DNA of 32,313 bases from Streptomyces sp. SA15 (GTDB lineage: Bacteria; Actinomycetota; Actinomycetes; Streptomycetales; Streptomycetaceae). Positions 1-7,816 of the stretch are shown here, in pieces. Both the position numbers and the translations under genes were made by a program. Position 1 is the stretch's first letter. The number at the start of each line of letters is the position of its first letter. The stretch covers positions 1 through 32,313 of the forward strand of contig NZ_NTGE01000206.1 of assembly GCF_002291145.1 (NCBI RefSeq), read 5' to 3'. The notes below the pieces were generated by a model. It saw nothing but the letters and a program-made list of their open reading frames with translations. It was not told the DNA's origin and ran no database searches.

Positions 1-1612
1 ACCAGGCGGCCAGTCCCGCGACGACGGCCAGGCACAGCAGCACGGCGAGCGCGCCGGTCAGCGTGCGCAGGCGGCGGGACGCCCGGGCCGCGGCCCGCCG
101 ACCCTGCTCGTACGCCGCCACACTCGTGGTCAGGAAGTCGCGTTCGAGCCGGTTCAACTCGCCCACCGGCGCGCCCGTTTGGCCTCCGTCGCCGAAGGTC
201 TCGCGCGCCTCGGTCAGCCGTGTCCCCCGGTACAGCGCGCCCGCGTCCCGGTCCAACTCGGCCCAGGTGAGGGCCGCTTCGGTGAGCCGACGGTGCAGGC
301 GCAGCCGCTCGCGGTCCTCGTCCAGCCAGCCGCGCAGCCGCGGCCAGGCGCCTATCAGCGCCTCGTGGGCGAGGTCGACCGTATCGCCGTCGACCGTCAG
401 CAGCCGACTGTCTACAAGCCGCTCCAGAACGTATGCGGTCGTCTCGTCGGCGTCGACTTCCGCACGGTCGACGGGACGCCGGGTGTCCTCGGTACCGTCG
501 CCGGGATTCACCAGGCGCAGCAGCAGGGCCCGCAGCACGGCGGCCTCGGCGGGTGTGCACCGGGTGTAGGCAGTCTCCGCGGTGTGGGCGACAGCACCCC
601 GGACGCCGCCGACGGCCTCGTACGCGGCGAGGGTCAGCGCCTTGCCCGTACGGCGCCGCCAGACCTCGCGCAGGGCATGGGCCATCAGCGGCAGACCGCC
701 CGGTTCGCCGGCCACGTCCGCGACGATCCGTGCGGTCAGGGCGCGTTCCACGACGAGGCGTCGTGCGGTGGCCGGCCGCACCACGGCCTGGCGCAGGGCA
801 TGCGGCGACATCGGTCCGACGAGGAGGGCGGAGTCGCGCAGCGCCTCGGCGAGCGGCCCGTGCTCGGCGAGGCGGCCGTAGAAGTCGGCGCGCACGGCGA
901 TCAGCACGCGCAGCCGGGACGCCGGATCGCCAGCTGCGAGCAACTGCCCGAGGAATCCGGCCCGTTCGGCCGGGTCCGCACAGAGGGTGAAGACCTCCTC
1001 GAACTGGTCGACGACGAGCAGCGTGTCGCCCGGCGCCTCGTGCGGGGTGAAGAGTGCCGCGTGGGTGCGTGCCGGATGAGGGCCGGGGGAGAGCAGGCGG
1101 ATGGTGGCGAGGCGTAGGCCGGGGTCGGTCGCCTCGCGCAGCGCCGGGATCAGACCCGCCCGCAGCAGCGACGACTTTCCGCTGCCCGAGGCGCCGACGA
1201 TCGCCGCGAACCTCGTGCGGGCGGTGAGCCGGAGCAGGTCGGCGGTCAGGTCGTCCCGGCCGTGGAAGTGCTCCCCGTCGCCGGTCTCGAACCGGGCGAG
1301 TCCCGGGTAGGGGCTGTCCTCGCCGTCCGGGTCGTCCCCCGCGTCGGCCGACTCGGCGACGGCCTCCCGCCATCGGCGTTCCCACTCCCCGGTGTCACCG
1401 CCGCACGCGGTGACGTAGGCCAGGAGGACCGGCAGGGAGGGCAGCCGTTCGCCGGCCGCCGCGGCGGACAGCGTGGGCGCCGAGTAGCCCGCGCCGAGCG
1501 CCATCGCGCGGTAGGTCGGGGTGCCCGCCTCGTCGCGCAGCTTGCGCAGTTCGTACGCGAAGCGCTGTACCGCACCCGCCCCCGGATCCAGCGGTTTCTC
1601 CCGGCGTCCCAT
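1..1612 (-). CDS. HTH plus nSTAND1 NTPase (5' part; runs off the left edge)
   Basis: Seen: an open minus-strand frame from an ATG at 1612 with GGGGAGG just upstream, continuing past position 1 (about 537 codons visible). Residues about 10-75 read as an XRE-like helix-turn-helix (VQRFAYELRKLRDEAG, then YSAPTLSAAAAGERLPS). A linker leads to a P-loop NTPase: PYPGLARFETGDGEHFHGRDD, Walker A VGASGSGKSS, Walker B TLLVVDQFEE, and an ALIGAWPRL motif near its end. The last visible residues, about 515-537, are a hydrophobic stretch that looks like a transmembrane helix. Known: streptomycete proteins with this order normally continue into WD40 or other beta-propeller repeats, and STAND NTPases act as signal-triggered oligomerising switches. 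Inferred: a membrane-tethered sensor whose ligand domain lies outside the window. The family is clear; the function is not. Confidence 0.85.
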   Translation of the reverse strand, partial: MGRREKPLDPGAGAVQRFAYELRKLRDEAGTPTYRAMALGAGYSAPTLSAAAAGERLPSLPVLLAYVTACGGDTGEWERRWREAVAESADAGDDPDGEDSPYPGLARFETGDGEHFHGRDDLTADLLRLTARTRFAAIVGASGSGKSSLLRAGLIPALREATDPGLRLATIRLLSPGPHPARTHAALFTPHEAPGDTLLVVDQFEEVFTLCADPAERAGFLGQLLAAGDPASRLRVLIAVRADFYGRLAEHGPLAEALRDSALLVGPMSPHALRQAVVRPATARRLVVERALTARIVADVAGEPGGLPLMAHALREVWRRRTGKALTLAAYEAVGGVRGAVAHTAETAYTRCTPAEAAVLRALLLRLVNPGDGTEDTRRPVDRAEVDADETTAYVLERLVDSRLLTVDGDTVDLAHEALIGAWPRLRGWLDEDRERLRLHRRLTEAALTWAELDRDAGALYRGTRLTEARETFGDGGQTGAPVGELNRLERDFLTTSVAAYEQGRRAAARASRRLRTLTGALAVLLCLAVVAGLAAW

Positions 1613-1666
1613 GCGTGCCTCCCCATCGGTCACGGCCGTCCCACAAGCTAACAACCGGCCCCGCGA

Positions 1667-1702
1667 ATTGATGGGCACGCCGAACGGGGGCTGCCCATCA
1701 AT
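1667..1702. promoter_or_regulatory. Perfect 11-bp inverted repeat in the nSTAND/GT39 divergent gap
   Basis: ATTGATGGGCA at 1667-1677 is repeated as its exact reverse complement TGCCCATCAAT at 1692-1702, with a 14-nt spacer. It is AT-richer than its surroundings and lies between two divergent genes, so an operator or an mRNA hairpin is plausible. An in-frame ATG at 1671 lies inside the left arm, which argues against that ATG being the start of the downstream gene. No regulator is assigned. Confidence 0.55.
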
Positions 1703-1724
1703 CCTTCGGCGTCTGAACTCGTCG

Positions 1725-3266
1725 GTGCACGCCTCCTCGCGGTCGCTCCCGCGTTCCCGCGCCTGGACCCACGCACCGGAGTCAGTCATCGCCACCACAC
1801 ACTTTCCTGGACCTCTTCTGCGGCCCGCCCGGTTGCCCTCCGCAGCCGTCGTTCGACGCCGAGGCGCGCCCTGGCACGCCCTCGTGCCTGCCGCCCTCTC
1901 CCTCGCCCTCGGCCTGTGGGGCGTCCGGCGGGGCGGCAGCATGTGGCGGGACGAGGCGGTGACGTACGACATGGCATGGCGCTCGCCTGGAGAGCTGTGG
2001 CAGACGCTGGAACAGATCGACGCCGTGCACGGGCTGTACTACCTGCTGCTGCACGGGCTTTTCCGGATCTCCGGCGAGGTGGATCCACTACTGGTGTTAC
2101 GGCTGCCGTCGGTGCTGGCGACCGCCGCGGCGGCCGGAACGGTGGCGCTGCTGGGGAGCCGCCTGGCCGGCCCGCGCGCGGGGCTGTCGGCCGGGGTCGT
2201 CTTCGCGCTGCTGCCGCCGGTCCAGCGGTATGCACAAGAAGGTAGATCGTATGCACTCGTGTGCGCCCTGGTCGTGTGGGCGTCGTATCTGCTGATACGG
2301 GCCGTGGAGCGGCCGACCCCGCGCGCTTGGACCGGTTACGCGGCGGTCATGCTGACGGCCTGCCTGCTGCACGAGTTCGCCGTGCTGGCCCTGGCCGCGC
2401 ATCTCGTGGCGTTGCCGCGAGCCGTCCGCCGCGCCTGGGTTCTGGCGGCGCTCGCGGTCTGCGCGGGTCTCGCCCCACTGGTGGTGCTGAGCACGCGTCA
2501 GTCGGCCCAGGTGGCGGGGATCGGCGGCCTCGGGGCCGACGCGGTGGCCGGTTTCGTCGGCGTGACCGTGCTCGGGGTGGCCTGTGCGGCACTGCTCAGG
2601 GGTGTCCGCAGGAGCCGGAGCCGCGTGGGGCTCACGGCACTGGCTCTGCCCCTGCTCGCCCTGCCCGCGTTCCTGCTCATCGCGCTCACTCCGCTGAAGC
2701 CGCTGTACGTGGACCGTTACGTCCTGTACGGCCACGCGGGCACCGCCCTGCTGGTCGGCGCCACCCTCGAGCGGCTCGTGCGCGCCGGCGGACGGATCCG
2801 GACCGTCGCCGTCATCGCCGTCGGGGCGGCCGTGCTCGCGCTGCTGCCGGTCACCTTGCAGCTGCGCACGCCGCCGAGCCGTACCGACGACGTCGCCGCC
2901 GTCGCCGAGGCCGTCCGTGCGGAGGGAGGTGACGCCGACGGTGTCCTCTACATGCCGTCGCGACGCCGCGTGTGGTCGTTGCCGGAACCGGGCTCCGTTC
3001 GCGGACTGCGCGACCTCGCCCTCGACCGCGGCCCGGCCGCCTCGCACACGCTGTACGGCACGGAGGTGGCCGCCCCCGTCATCCGTTCCCGCATGCTGGC
3101 GACCACTCGCATCGTCGCCTTGCGCGATCCCGCCGGGCAGCCGGTCGACCAGAACGACCGGGAGGCGGCCAAACGGCGGGTGCTCGCCGCGTACTTCGTG
3201 GAGTGCCGGACCCGGCACGTCCTGGGCGCGCGGATCACCGTCTACGCCCGACGGGGCCTGTGCTGA
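1725..3266 (+). CDS. GT39-like polytopic glycosyltransferase (ArnT/PMT type), with TTA codon
   Basis: A membrane glycosyltransferase that would use a polyprenyl-phosphate sugar donor on the outer membrane face. Seen: a first TM helix (VPAALSLALGLWGV), then the diagnostic extracytoplasmic MWRDEAVTYD motif carrying the DE pair, a conserved YAQEGRSYAL stretch, roughly nine or ten further hydrophobic helices, and a basic Cys-ending tail. The start is uncertain. The frame is open further upstream and contains an ATG at 1671, but that ATG lies in a hairpin arm. No candidate has a clear ribosome site, and third-position GC is poor before about 1880. The GTG at 1725 is used provisionally; TTG 1842 is possible. 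A TTA leucine codon at 2097-2099 suggests bldA dependence. Codons at 2228-2256 are oddly A/T-ending. It ends 16 nt before the convergent methyltransferase. Confidence 0.8.
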   Translation: MHASSRSLPRSRAWTHAPESVIATTHFPGPLLRPARLPSAAVVRRRGAPWHALVPAALSLALGLWGVRRGGSMWRDEAVTYDMAWRSPGELWQTLEQIDAVHGLYYLLLHGLFRISGEVDPLLVLRLPSVLATAAAAGTVALLGSRLAGPRAGLSAGVVFALLPPVQRYAQEGRSYALVCALVVWASYLLIRAVERPTPRAWTGYAAVMLTACLLHEFAVLALAAHLVALPRAVRRAWVLAALAVCAGLAPLVVLSTRQSAQVAGIGGLGADAVAGFVGVTVLGVACAALLRGVRRSRSRVGLTALALPLLALPAFLLIALTPLKPLYVDRYVLYGHAGTALLVGATLERLVRAGGRIRTVAVIAVGAAVLALLPVTLQLRTPPSRTDDVAAVAEAVRAEGGDADGVLYMPSRRRVWSLPEPGSVRGLRDLALDRGPAASHTLYGTEVAAPVIRSRMLATTRIVALRDPAGQPVDQNDREAAKRRVLAAYFVECRTRHVLGARITVYARRGLC

Positions 3267-3282
3267 ATCCCGTATACCGTCG

Positions 3283-4182
3283 TCAGCCGATCCGCACGGC
3301 GGTGTATACCGTATGCGCCGCCAGGACGAAGACATCCGGGCGGCGGTGCACGCTCGCCTCGTCGTCGGGGGCGAGGAGTCGGTCGAGGGTGACGCGGTCG
3401 TCGGCGTCGAGATGGTCGCCGAGGCCGTCGCGGAGGCGGGACAGGGAGGCGGCGACGTAGGCGCGGGCCCGGTCGGTGGTCGGTGCGGGCAGGTCGAGCA
3501 GGAAGCTGCGCGTACCGGTGGGCCTGAGGCCGACGGCGGCCATCAGCGCGGGCCAGTCCTCGGTCTCGGCGACAGCGCCGGGCAGGTCCGCGCGCATCCG
3601 GGCGAACCAGTCCTCCTGCAACGCGTCCAGCCGGGCCTGCAGTCCGGGCCGCCCGATGCCGATGTCGCGGGGCAGGAACCGGGCGGGCAGTCCGCCCTCC
3701 AGGAGCGCGAGCGTGCCGCCGGTGGCGAGTCGCGCGGCGAAGGCGGCGAGCGCGGCGCGCTGGTCACCGAGGTGGTGCAGGCTCCGGGCGGCCCACAGCA
3801 GGTCGGCGGGGTAGTCCAAGTCGTCGAGGACACCGGGCAGCTCGCCGACGAGGGTGCCGAAGCGGTCGGCGACGCCGAGCCGGCCGGCCCGGGCACGGGC
3901 CCGCTCCAGCAGCGGCTCGGCGCCGTCGACGGCGACCACCCGGGCGCCGGGGAAGGCCTCGGCGAGCAGACAGGAGACGACGCCGGGTCCGCTGCCCGCG
4001 TCGACGATCAGCCCCGGCTCGGTCTGTTTGTGGCCGAGCCAGGCCAGAGCCCGTTCGTACAGGGGCGTGAACAGCTCCGCCTGCGTCTCCAGCAGCGGGC
4101 CCATCTCGGTCCAGTCGATGTCGGTGTGGTCGTGGTGGTGGCCGGCGTGGGCGTGGTGGTCGTCGTGGTGGTCGTGCGCCAT
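3283..4182 (-). CDS. Class I SAM-dependent methyltransferase with His-rich N-terminus
   Basis: 299 aa. Start chosen at the ATG at 4182, because GAGAGG lies about 8 nt upstream; the longer frame has no supporting signal. The first 20 residues contain ten histidines mixed with Asp (MAHDHHDDHHAHAGHHHDH), a probable metal-binding tail. The SAM motif I is LIVDAGSGPGVVSCLLAEAFPG, followed by acidic VVAVDGAEPLL (motif II) and ADLLWAARSLHHLGD, typical of a methyltransferase-11/12 fold. Residues after about 180 form a family-specific C-terminal half. The gene lies downstream of the GH6 gene on the same strand, separated by a hairpin, so it is probably a separate transcript. The substrate is unknown. 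Metal binding by the tail is inference. Confidence 0.85.
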   Translation of the reverse strand: MAHDHHDDHHAHAGHHHDHTDIDWTEMGPLLETQAELFTPLYERALAWLGHKQTEPGLIVDAGSGPGVVSCLLAEAFPGARVVAVDGAEPLLERARARAGRLGVADRFGTLVGELPGVLDDLDYPADLLWAARSLHHLGDQRAALAAFAARLATGGTLALLEGGLPARFLPRDIGIGRPGLQARLDALQEDWFARMRADLPGAVAETEDWPALMAAVGLRPTGTRSFLLDLPAPTTDRARAYVAASLSRLRDGLGDHLDADDRVTLDRLLAPDDEASVHRRPDVFVLAAHTVYTAVRIG

Positions 4183-4303
4183 GATGGTCAGCCTCTCGTC
4201 GCGATGCGGCCAGCGTGCGCCGACGCACCGCGACGGGGCCACCGCCCTTGCCGCAACGGCAAAAACGGCGGCATGCGGACTGGAGGCGGCTTCCTGTCGA
4301 TCC

Positions 4304-4337
4304 GCCGGGGCCCGCCCTGAAGGGCACAGACCCCGGC
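4304..4337 (-). terminator. Nested hairpin downstream of the GH6 gene
   Basis: GCCGGGG at 4304-4310 pairs with CCCCGGC at 4331-4337, and inside it GCCCT (4314-4318) pairs with AGGGC (4321-4325). It begins 15 nt beyond the GH6 stop codon in the transcribed direction. There is no clear U-tract, as is common for Streptomyces terminators. Confidence 0.5.
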
Positions 4338-4351
4338 CGATCACCCGGGTG

Positions 4352-6064
4352 CTACAGCGCCGGGTAGGCGTTCTTCATGAGCTCCTGGAACTGTGCCGAG
4401 AACCAGTGCCCGGACAGCGGGGAGTTCGGCAGCGCGCCGGACATGTTGTTGCCGTTGCGCGGGTTGCCCGTGTAGGTCGGGTCGCACATCCGGTCGAAGC
4501 CCTTGCCCTCGTCGTTCTCGATGAACTGGCTCGAGCCGTCGGACTCCCCCGGGGGCTTCATCCACACATAGGCGTCGATCCCGGCGGCCGGGTTGGCCTG
4601 CGGGCGCTCGCCGAGGCCGGCGCCGGACTGGTTGCACCAGTTGCCGACGTGGATGCGGCGGTCGTAGCGGCCGCCGTCGACATATGTGTCTACAGTCGTC
4701 TGCGGACCAGGACCGGCCGGCCGAGCGGTGCCGCCCCAGCCGTTGCGGGAGGTGTCGATCAGCATGCCGATGCCGGAGGGGAAGCCGACCGAGACCAGCT
4801 GGTTGCGGAAGGCCTGGGCGAACGACAGCTCGTCGACGTACCGGTTCCAGTCGACCCACTTCGACTCACGGACCGACTTGCCGCCCGCGGAGTCGTTGAT
4901 GGTGAAGTTGTTCTCCTTCAGGGCGCTGTAGTTGGCCGTGTTGGTGATGAAGCCGTGGACGTCGTTGACCGTGGCGCCCTCGGCGGTCGCCGCCTCCTTG
5001 AAGGTGTTGGCCGAGGCGCCGAAGTTGTCGTCCCAGCCGATCCAGCCGTGGTGTCCGGCGTCGACGTAGTTGTAGACGTTCGGCACGTCGCCGAGCTTGT
5101 TCAGCGCGTATCCGACGCCCTTGACGTAGTTGCCGTTGGCCTTCATCACGTCGCACTGCGGGGTGGCCGTCGGGCGGCTGCCGGTGTTGGTGACGAGGTT
5201 CGGCAGCGAGTCGATCTCGACGGTGGTCACGATCCGCAGCGAGGCGTACTTGGAGTCGGCGAGGATGGCCTTGATCGGGTCGATGTACTGCGTCTTGTAC
5301 TTGTCGATCTCGTCGGGCTTGAGTTCGCCGTTGGAGGCGAGGGCAGCGCAGTCACGGCCGGGCAGGTTGTAGATGACGAGCTGGACGACGAGTTCGTCGG
5401 AGCCCTTCTGCCGCAGCGCCTCGTCGAGATGGGCACGCAGCCCCATACCGCCGTTGACGCCGTTGATCGCGGCGATCCGGTCCAGCCAGACACCGGTCGG
5501 CTGGTTGGCGATCCGGCTGCCGCCCGGCTCGGCGGCGGCCTTCGCCCGCCACTCCGGGTTCACATACACCTTGGCGCCGTTGTAGGGGTTGTCGACCCGG
5601 TTGGCGGGGCCGCCGGGGCCGGGATTGCCGGGCCCGGTACTGCCGTCGTCGACGTTGCAGGTCACGCCGTCGAGGGTGAAGGTGGCCGGGACGGCGTTGG
5701 TGCCGCTGTAGCTGCCCTGGAAGCCGAAGCTGACCGAGCCGCCGGTCGCGAGCTGGGCGTTGTAGCTCTCGTTGGCCGCGGTGACGGCGGCACCACTCTG
5801 GCTGAGCTTGGCGTTCCAGCCGCTGGTGATCTTCTGGTTTCCGGCGTACGACCACTTCACCGACCAACTCGACTTGGCCGCGCTGTTGTTGGTGACGGTG
5901 ACGTTGGCGGTGAAGCCGGTGTCCCACTGGTTCTGCACCTTGTAGTCGACGGTGCAGGGGACGGCGGCGGCGCCGACGTCGCCGGGGACGACGGCCAGTG
6001 CCGTCCCGGAGGCCCCGGCGACCAGCGCCAGGGCAGCGAGTATCGCGGTTCTGGTACGACTCAT
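4352..6064 (-). CDS. Secreted GH6 cellulase (cellobiohydrolase type) with N-terminal CBM2
   Basis: 570 aa. ATG at 6064 with AAGGA about 11 nt upstream. Residues 1-34 are a Sec signal peptide (alanine-rich core ending GAAAV). Residues 35-140 are a family 2 cellulose-binding module with the usual Cys pair (PCTVDYKVQNQWDTG to VTCNVDD) and aromatic W/Y motifs such as SGWNAKLSQSG. A Gly/Pro linker leads to a GH6 domain at about 155-570. IYNLPGRDCAA (Asp 238) matches the GH6 YDLPDRDCAA motif. TVEIDSLPNLVTN (Asp 285) matches the region holding the catalytic acid. NYVDAGHHGWIGW, ITNTANY and the C-terminal MKPPGESDG are also family motifs. GH6 enzymes release cellobiose from non-reducing ends by inversion. 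The gene lies 78 nt downstream of GH5 on the same strand, across a 15-nt tandem repeat, and has no CebR box of its own. Confidence 0.95.
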   Translation of the reverse strand: MSRTRTAILAALALVAGASGTALAVVPGDVGAAAVPCTVDYKVQNQWDTGFTANVTVTNNSAAKSSWSVKWSYAGNQKITSGWNAKLSQSGAAVTAANESYNAQLATGGSVSFGFQGSYSGTNAVPATFTLDGVTCNVDDGSTGPGNPGPGGPANRVDNPYNGAKVYVNPEWRAKAAAEPGGSRIANQPTGVWLDRIAAINGVNGGMGLRAHLDEALRQKGSDELVVQLVIYNLPGRDCAALASNGELKPDEIDKYKTQYIDPIKAILADSKYASLRIVTTVEIDSLPNLVTNTGSRPTATPQCDVMKANGNYVKGVGYALNKLGDVPNVYNYVDAGHHGWIGWDDNFGASANTFKEAATAEGATVNDVHGFITNTANYSALKENNFTINDSAGGKSVRESKWVDWNRYVDELSFAQAFRNQLVSVGFPSGIGMLIDTSRNGWGGTARPAGPGPQTTVDTYVDGGRYDRRIHVGNWCNQSGAGLGERPQANPAAGIDAYVWMKPPGESDGSSQFIENDEGKGFDRMCDPTYTGNPRNGNNMSGALPNSPLSGHWFSAQFQELMKNAYPAL

Positions 6065-6080
6065 GAGTGCGGGTTCCTTC

Positions 6081-6142
6081 TCGGTTGCGGGTCACTCGAT
6101 TGCGGGTTGACTCGGTTGCGGGTGACTCGGTTGCGGGAGTTG
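6081..6142. repeat. 15-16 nt tandem repeat in the GH5-GH6 intergenic gap
   Basis: Four consecutive units of TCGGTTGCGGGTNAC type start at 6081, 6096, 6112 and 6127 (15, 16, 15 and about 16 nt). On the coding strand the unit reads CCCGCAACCGAGTCA, and a fifth degenerate copy (CCCGCACTC) runs into the GH6 start codon. The array fills nearly the whole 78-nt gap and so lies in the GH6 leader. It may be a regulator array, an mRNA structure or replication slippage; nothing in the sequence decides between them. Confidence 0.75.
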
Positions 6143-7624
6143 TCAGCCGTTCAGGGCGCGCAGGTGATCGCGCAACCCGATGCCGTACGCCGTGGGCGTA
6201 CCGTCGTAACTGGTGATCAGTGCGGGACCGGTGTTGCAGTTCCAGGTGTTCCAGGTCCAGCCCAGGTAGGACAGGCCGCGGTCGTCGAACCACTTCATGA
6301 CCTGGTCGACGAATCCGTGCGAGCAGGTGTTCTCACCGATCTCCCCGGCCACGAGCGGCACTTGGGCGGCGACCGGGGCGAGCGTGGAGTTGAAGCAGCT
6401 CTCGTTCGAGCAGGAGTTGAAGTTGTACACGTGCCAGGCCGCGGCGAGATTCCCGGCCGGGTCCGTGGGCTTGTACGTGAGCCACTGGCTCAGGTCGTTC
6501 GCATACGCGAGACCGCCGACCAGGATCAGGTTTCTGGCGCCGGTGTCCCGGATGCTGTCGACCAGATCCTGCATACCGGCGACCTCGTACCCGATGCCGG
6601 AGCAGGTGCCGCCGTCCCGCCAGCACTGCCACGCCTGGGTGGTCGTGGCCGTCGCGCGGTCCGGGTAGGGCTCGTTGAACAGGTCGAAGACGACGGTCGG
6701 GTCGTCCTTGAAGGTGCTCGCCACCGAGGCCCAGAAGGACGGCGTGTACCGCATGTTGGGCATCGGCTTCTGGCAGCTGGCGTGCACGTCCGAGCAACCG
6801 GAGGAGTTGCCGGTGTACTGGCCGTGGGACCAGTGCAGTTCGAGCATCGGCGTCATGCCGTGGGCCTTGACCTTGGCGACCAGGTCCTTGACGGCGTCGA
6901 CGTAGTTGGCGCCACGGTATTCAGGTGCGATGTTCGAAAGACCCAGCCAGCACTCCTCGTTGAGCGGGATGCGCACGGTGTTGGCGTTCCAGTCGGCGAT
7001 CGCCTCGACGGAGGCGTCGTCGACGGGACCGTCCCAGATGCCGCGGCCCTGCACACACATGAACTCGCCGCCGGACCGGTTCACGCCGAGCAGGCGACGC
7101 GTCCCGCCCTCGGCGTCCACCAGCTTGTTGCCCAAGACGCGCAGGGCCGGCGCCAAGCCGTCACCGGGATCCGGCGGATCGGTCGGATCCGGCGTGGGCG
7201 ACGGTTCGGCGTCGACGTTGCAGGTGGTGCCGTTGAGCTGGAACGACGTCGGTACGGCGGTGCTCCCCGACCAGGAGGCGAGGAACCCGGCGCTGATACT
7301 CGCGCCGGTGGCCAGCGAGCCGTTGTAGCTCTCGTTGACCGCGGTCACCGTCGTACCGGACTGGGACCACTTGGCGTTCCAGCCCTGGTTGACCTTCTGG
7401 CCGTCGGCGAGATCGAAGGTGAGTCGCCAACTGCTCACCGCGGTCGTGTTGTTGGTGATCCGCACAGCGCCCTGGAAGCCGGTGTCCCACTGGCTGGTGA
7501 CGGAGTACTCCACCGTGCAGGCGGGTGCGGCCCCGGACGCCGTGACCGCCGGCACCGTCACGGACCCGACAAGGGCGCTCGCGCCGGCGACGGCTAAAAG
7601 TACTGAACGCGGGGGGTGTCGCAT
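6143..7624 (-). CDS. Secreted GH5 endoglucanase with N-terminal CBM2; TTA at codon 10
   Basis: 493 aa. ATG at 7624 with AAGGAG 7 nt upstream. Residues 1-32 are a signal peptide. Residues 35-137 are a CBM2 (ACTVEYSVTSQWDTG to TTCNVDAE), followed by a Pro/Thr linker (SPTPDPTDPPDPGDG). Residues about 160-493 are a GH5 cellulase domain with acid/base Glu 318 in DLFNEPYPD and nucleophile Glu 428 in LVAGEIGENTC, plus LELHWSHGQY, AWHVYNFNSC and GWTWNTWNC. It should cleave internal beta-1,4 bonds of cellulose with retention. It is divergent from GH48 with a CebR-type box between them, and GH6 follows it. Codon 10 (7595-7597) is TTA inside the signal peptide. That is rare in Streptomyces and implies the protein needs the bldA tRNA. 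Confidence 0.95.
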   Translation of the reverse strand: MRHPPRSVLLAVAGASALVGSVTVPAVTASGAAPACTVEYSVTSQWDTGFQGAVRITNNTTAVSSWRLTFDLADGQKVNQGWNAKWSQSGTTVTAVNESYNGSLATGASISAGFLASWSGSTAVPTSFQLNGTTCNVDAEPSPTPDPTDPPDPGDGLAPALRVLGNKLVDAEGGTRRLLGVNRSGGEFMCVQGRGIWDGPVDDASVEAIADWNANTVRIPLNEECWLGLSNIAPEYRGANYVDAVKDLVAKVKAHGMTPMLELHWSHGQYTGNSSGCSDVHASCQKPMPNMRYTPSFWASVASTFKDDPTVVFDLFNEPYPDRATATTTQAWQCWRDGGTCSGIGYEVAGMQDLVDSIRDTGARNLILVGGLAYANDLSQWLTYKPTDPAGNLAAAWHVYNFNSCSNESCFNSTLAPVAAQVPLVAGEIGENTCSHGFVDQVMKWFDDRGLSYLGWTWNTWNCNTGPALITSYDGTPTAYGIGLRDHLRALNG

Positions 7625-7672
7625 GAGCGACTCCTTGCAGTTCGGGCACGTCGTGACGGACGCGTCGACTGA

Positions 7673-7686
7673 TGGAATCGCTCCCA
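7673..7686 (-). promoter_or_regulatory. CebR-type operator upstream of GH5
   Basis: Read on the minus strand, TGGGAGCGATTCCA matches 12 of 14 positions of the CebR consensus TGGGAGCGCTCCCA. A TTGACA hexamer (minus strand, 7696-7691) lies 4 nt upstream of the box, so the operator would fall between -35 and -10. The -10 candidates about 17 nt downstream (such as ATCAGT) are weak. CebR is the cellobiose-responsive LacI-family repressor of streptomycete cellulase genes; it is not encoded in the window. Confidence 0.85.
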
Positions 7687-7787
7687 CTGGTGTCAACGAA
7701 GCTAGCGCCAAGTGTCGGTAAAGAACAGAGGAGTAACTGACTTTTCCTCAACGTCTACCGTCGAATCTTTTCGACTCTTCAAGCACC

Positions 7788-7816
7788 TTGACCCCTCTCA
7801 CCCCCGTCCCCACTAT
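7788..7816 (+). promoter_or_regulatory. Candidate vegetative promoter of GH48
   Basis: A -35 hexamer TTGACC at 7788-7793, a 17-nt spacer, and a -10 hexamer CACTAT at 7811-7816. The predicted start of transcription falls inside the CebR box that begins at 7816, an arrangement in which bound repressor would block initiation directly. Confidence 0.6.

Noticed and set aside
1671..1724. ATG at 1671 as start of the GT39 gene
   Set aside because: It lies inside a perfect inverted repeat, has no ribosome site, and is followed by codons with low third-position GC. Kept only as an alternative.
3854..7597. A 1247-codon plus-strand open frame across the GH6/GH5 genes
   Set aside because: It spans two real minus-strand genes and their intergenic repeat, and shows only compositional valine/glycine/arginine sequence.
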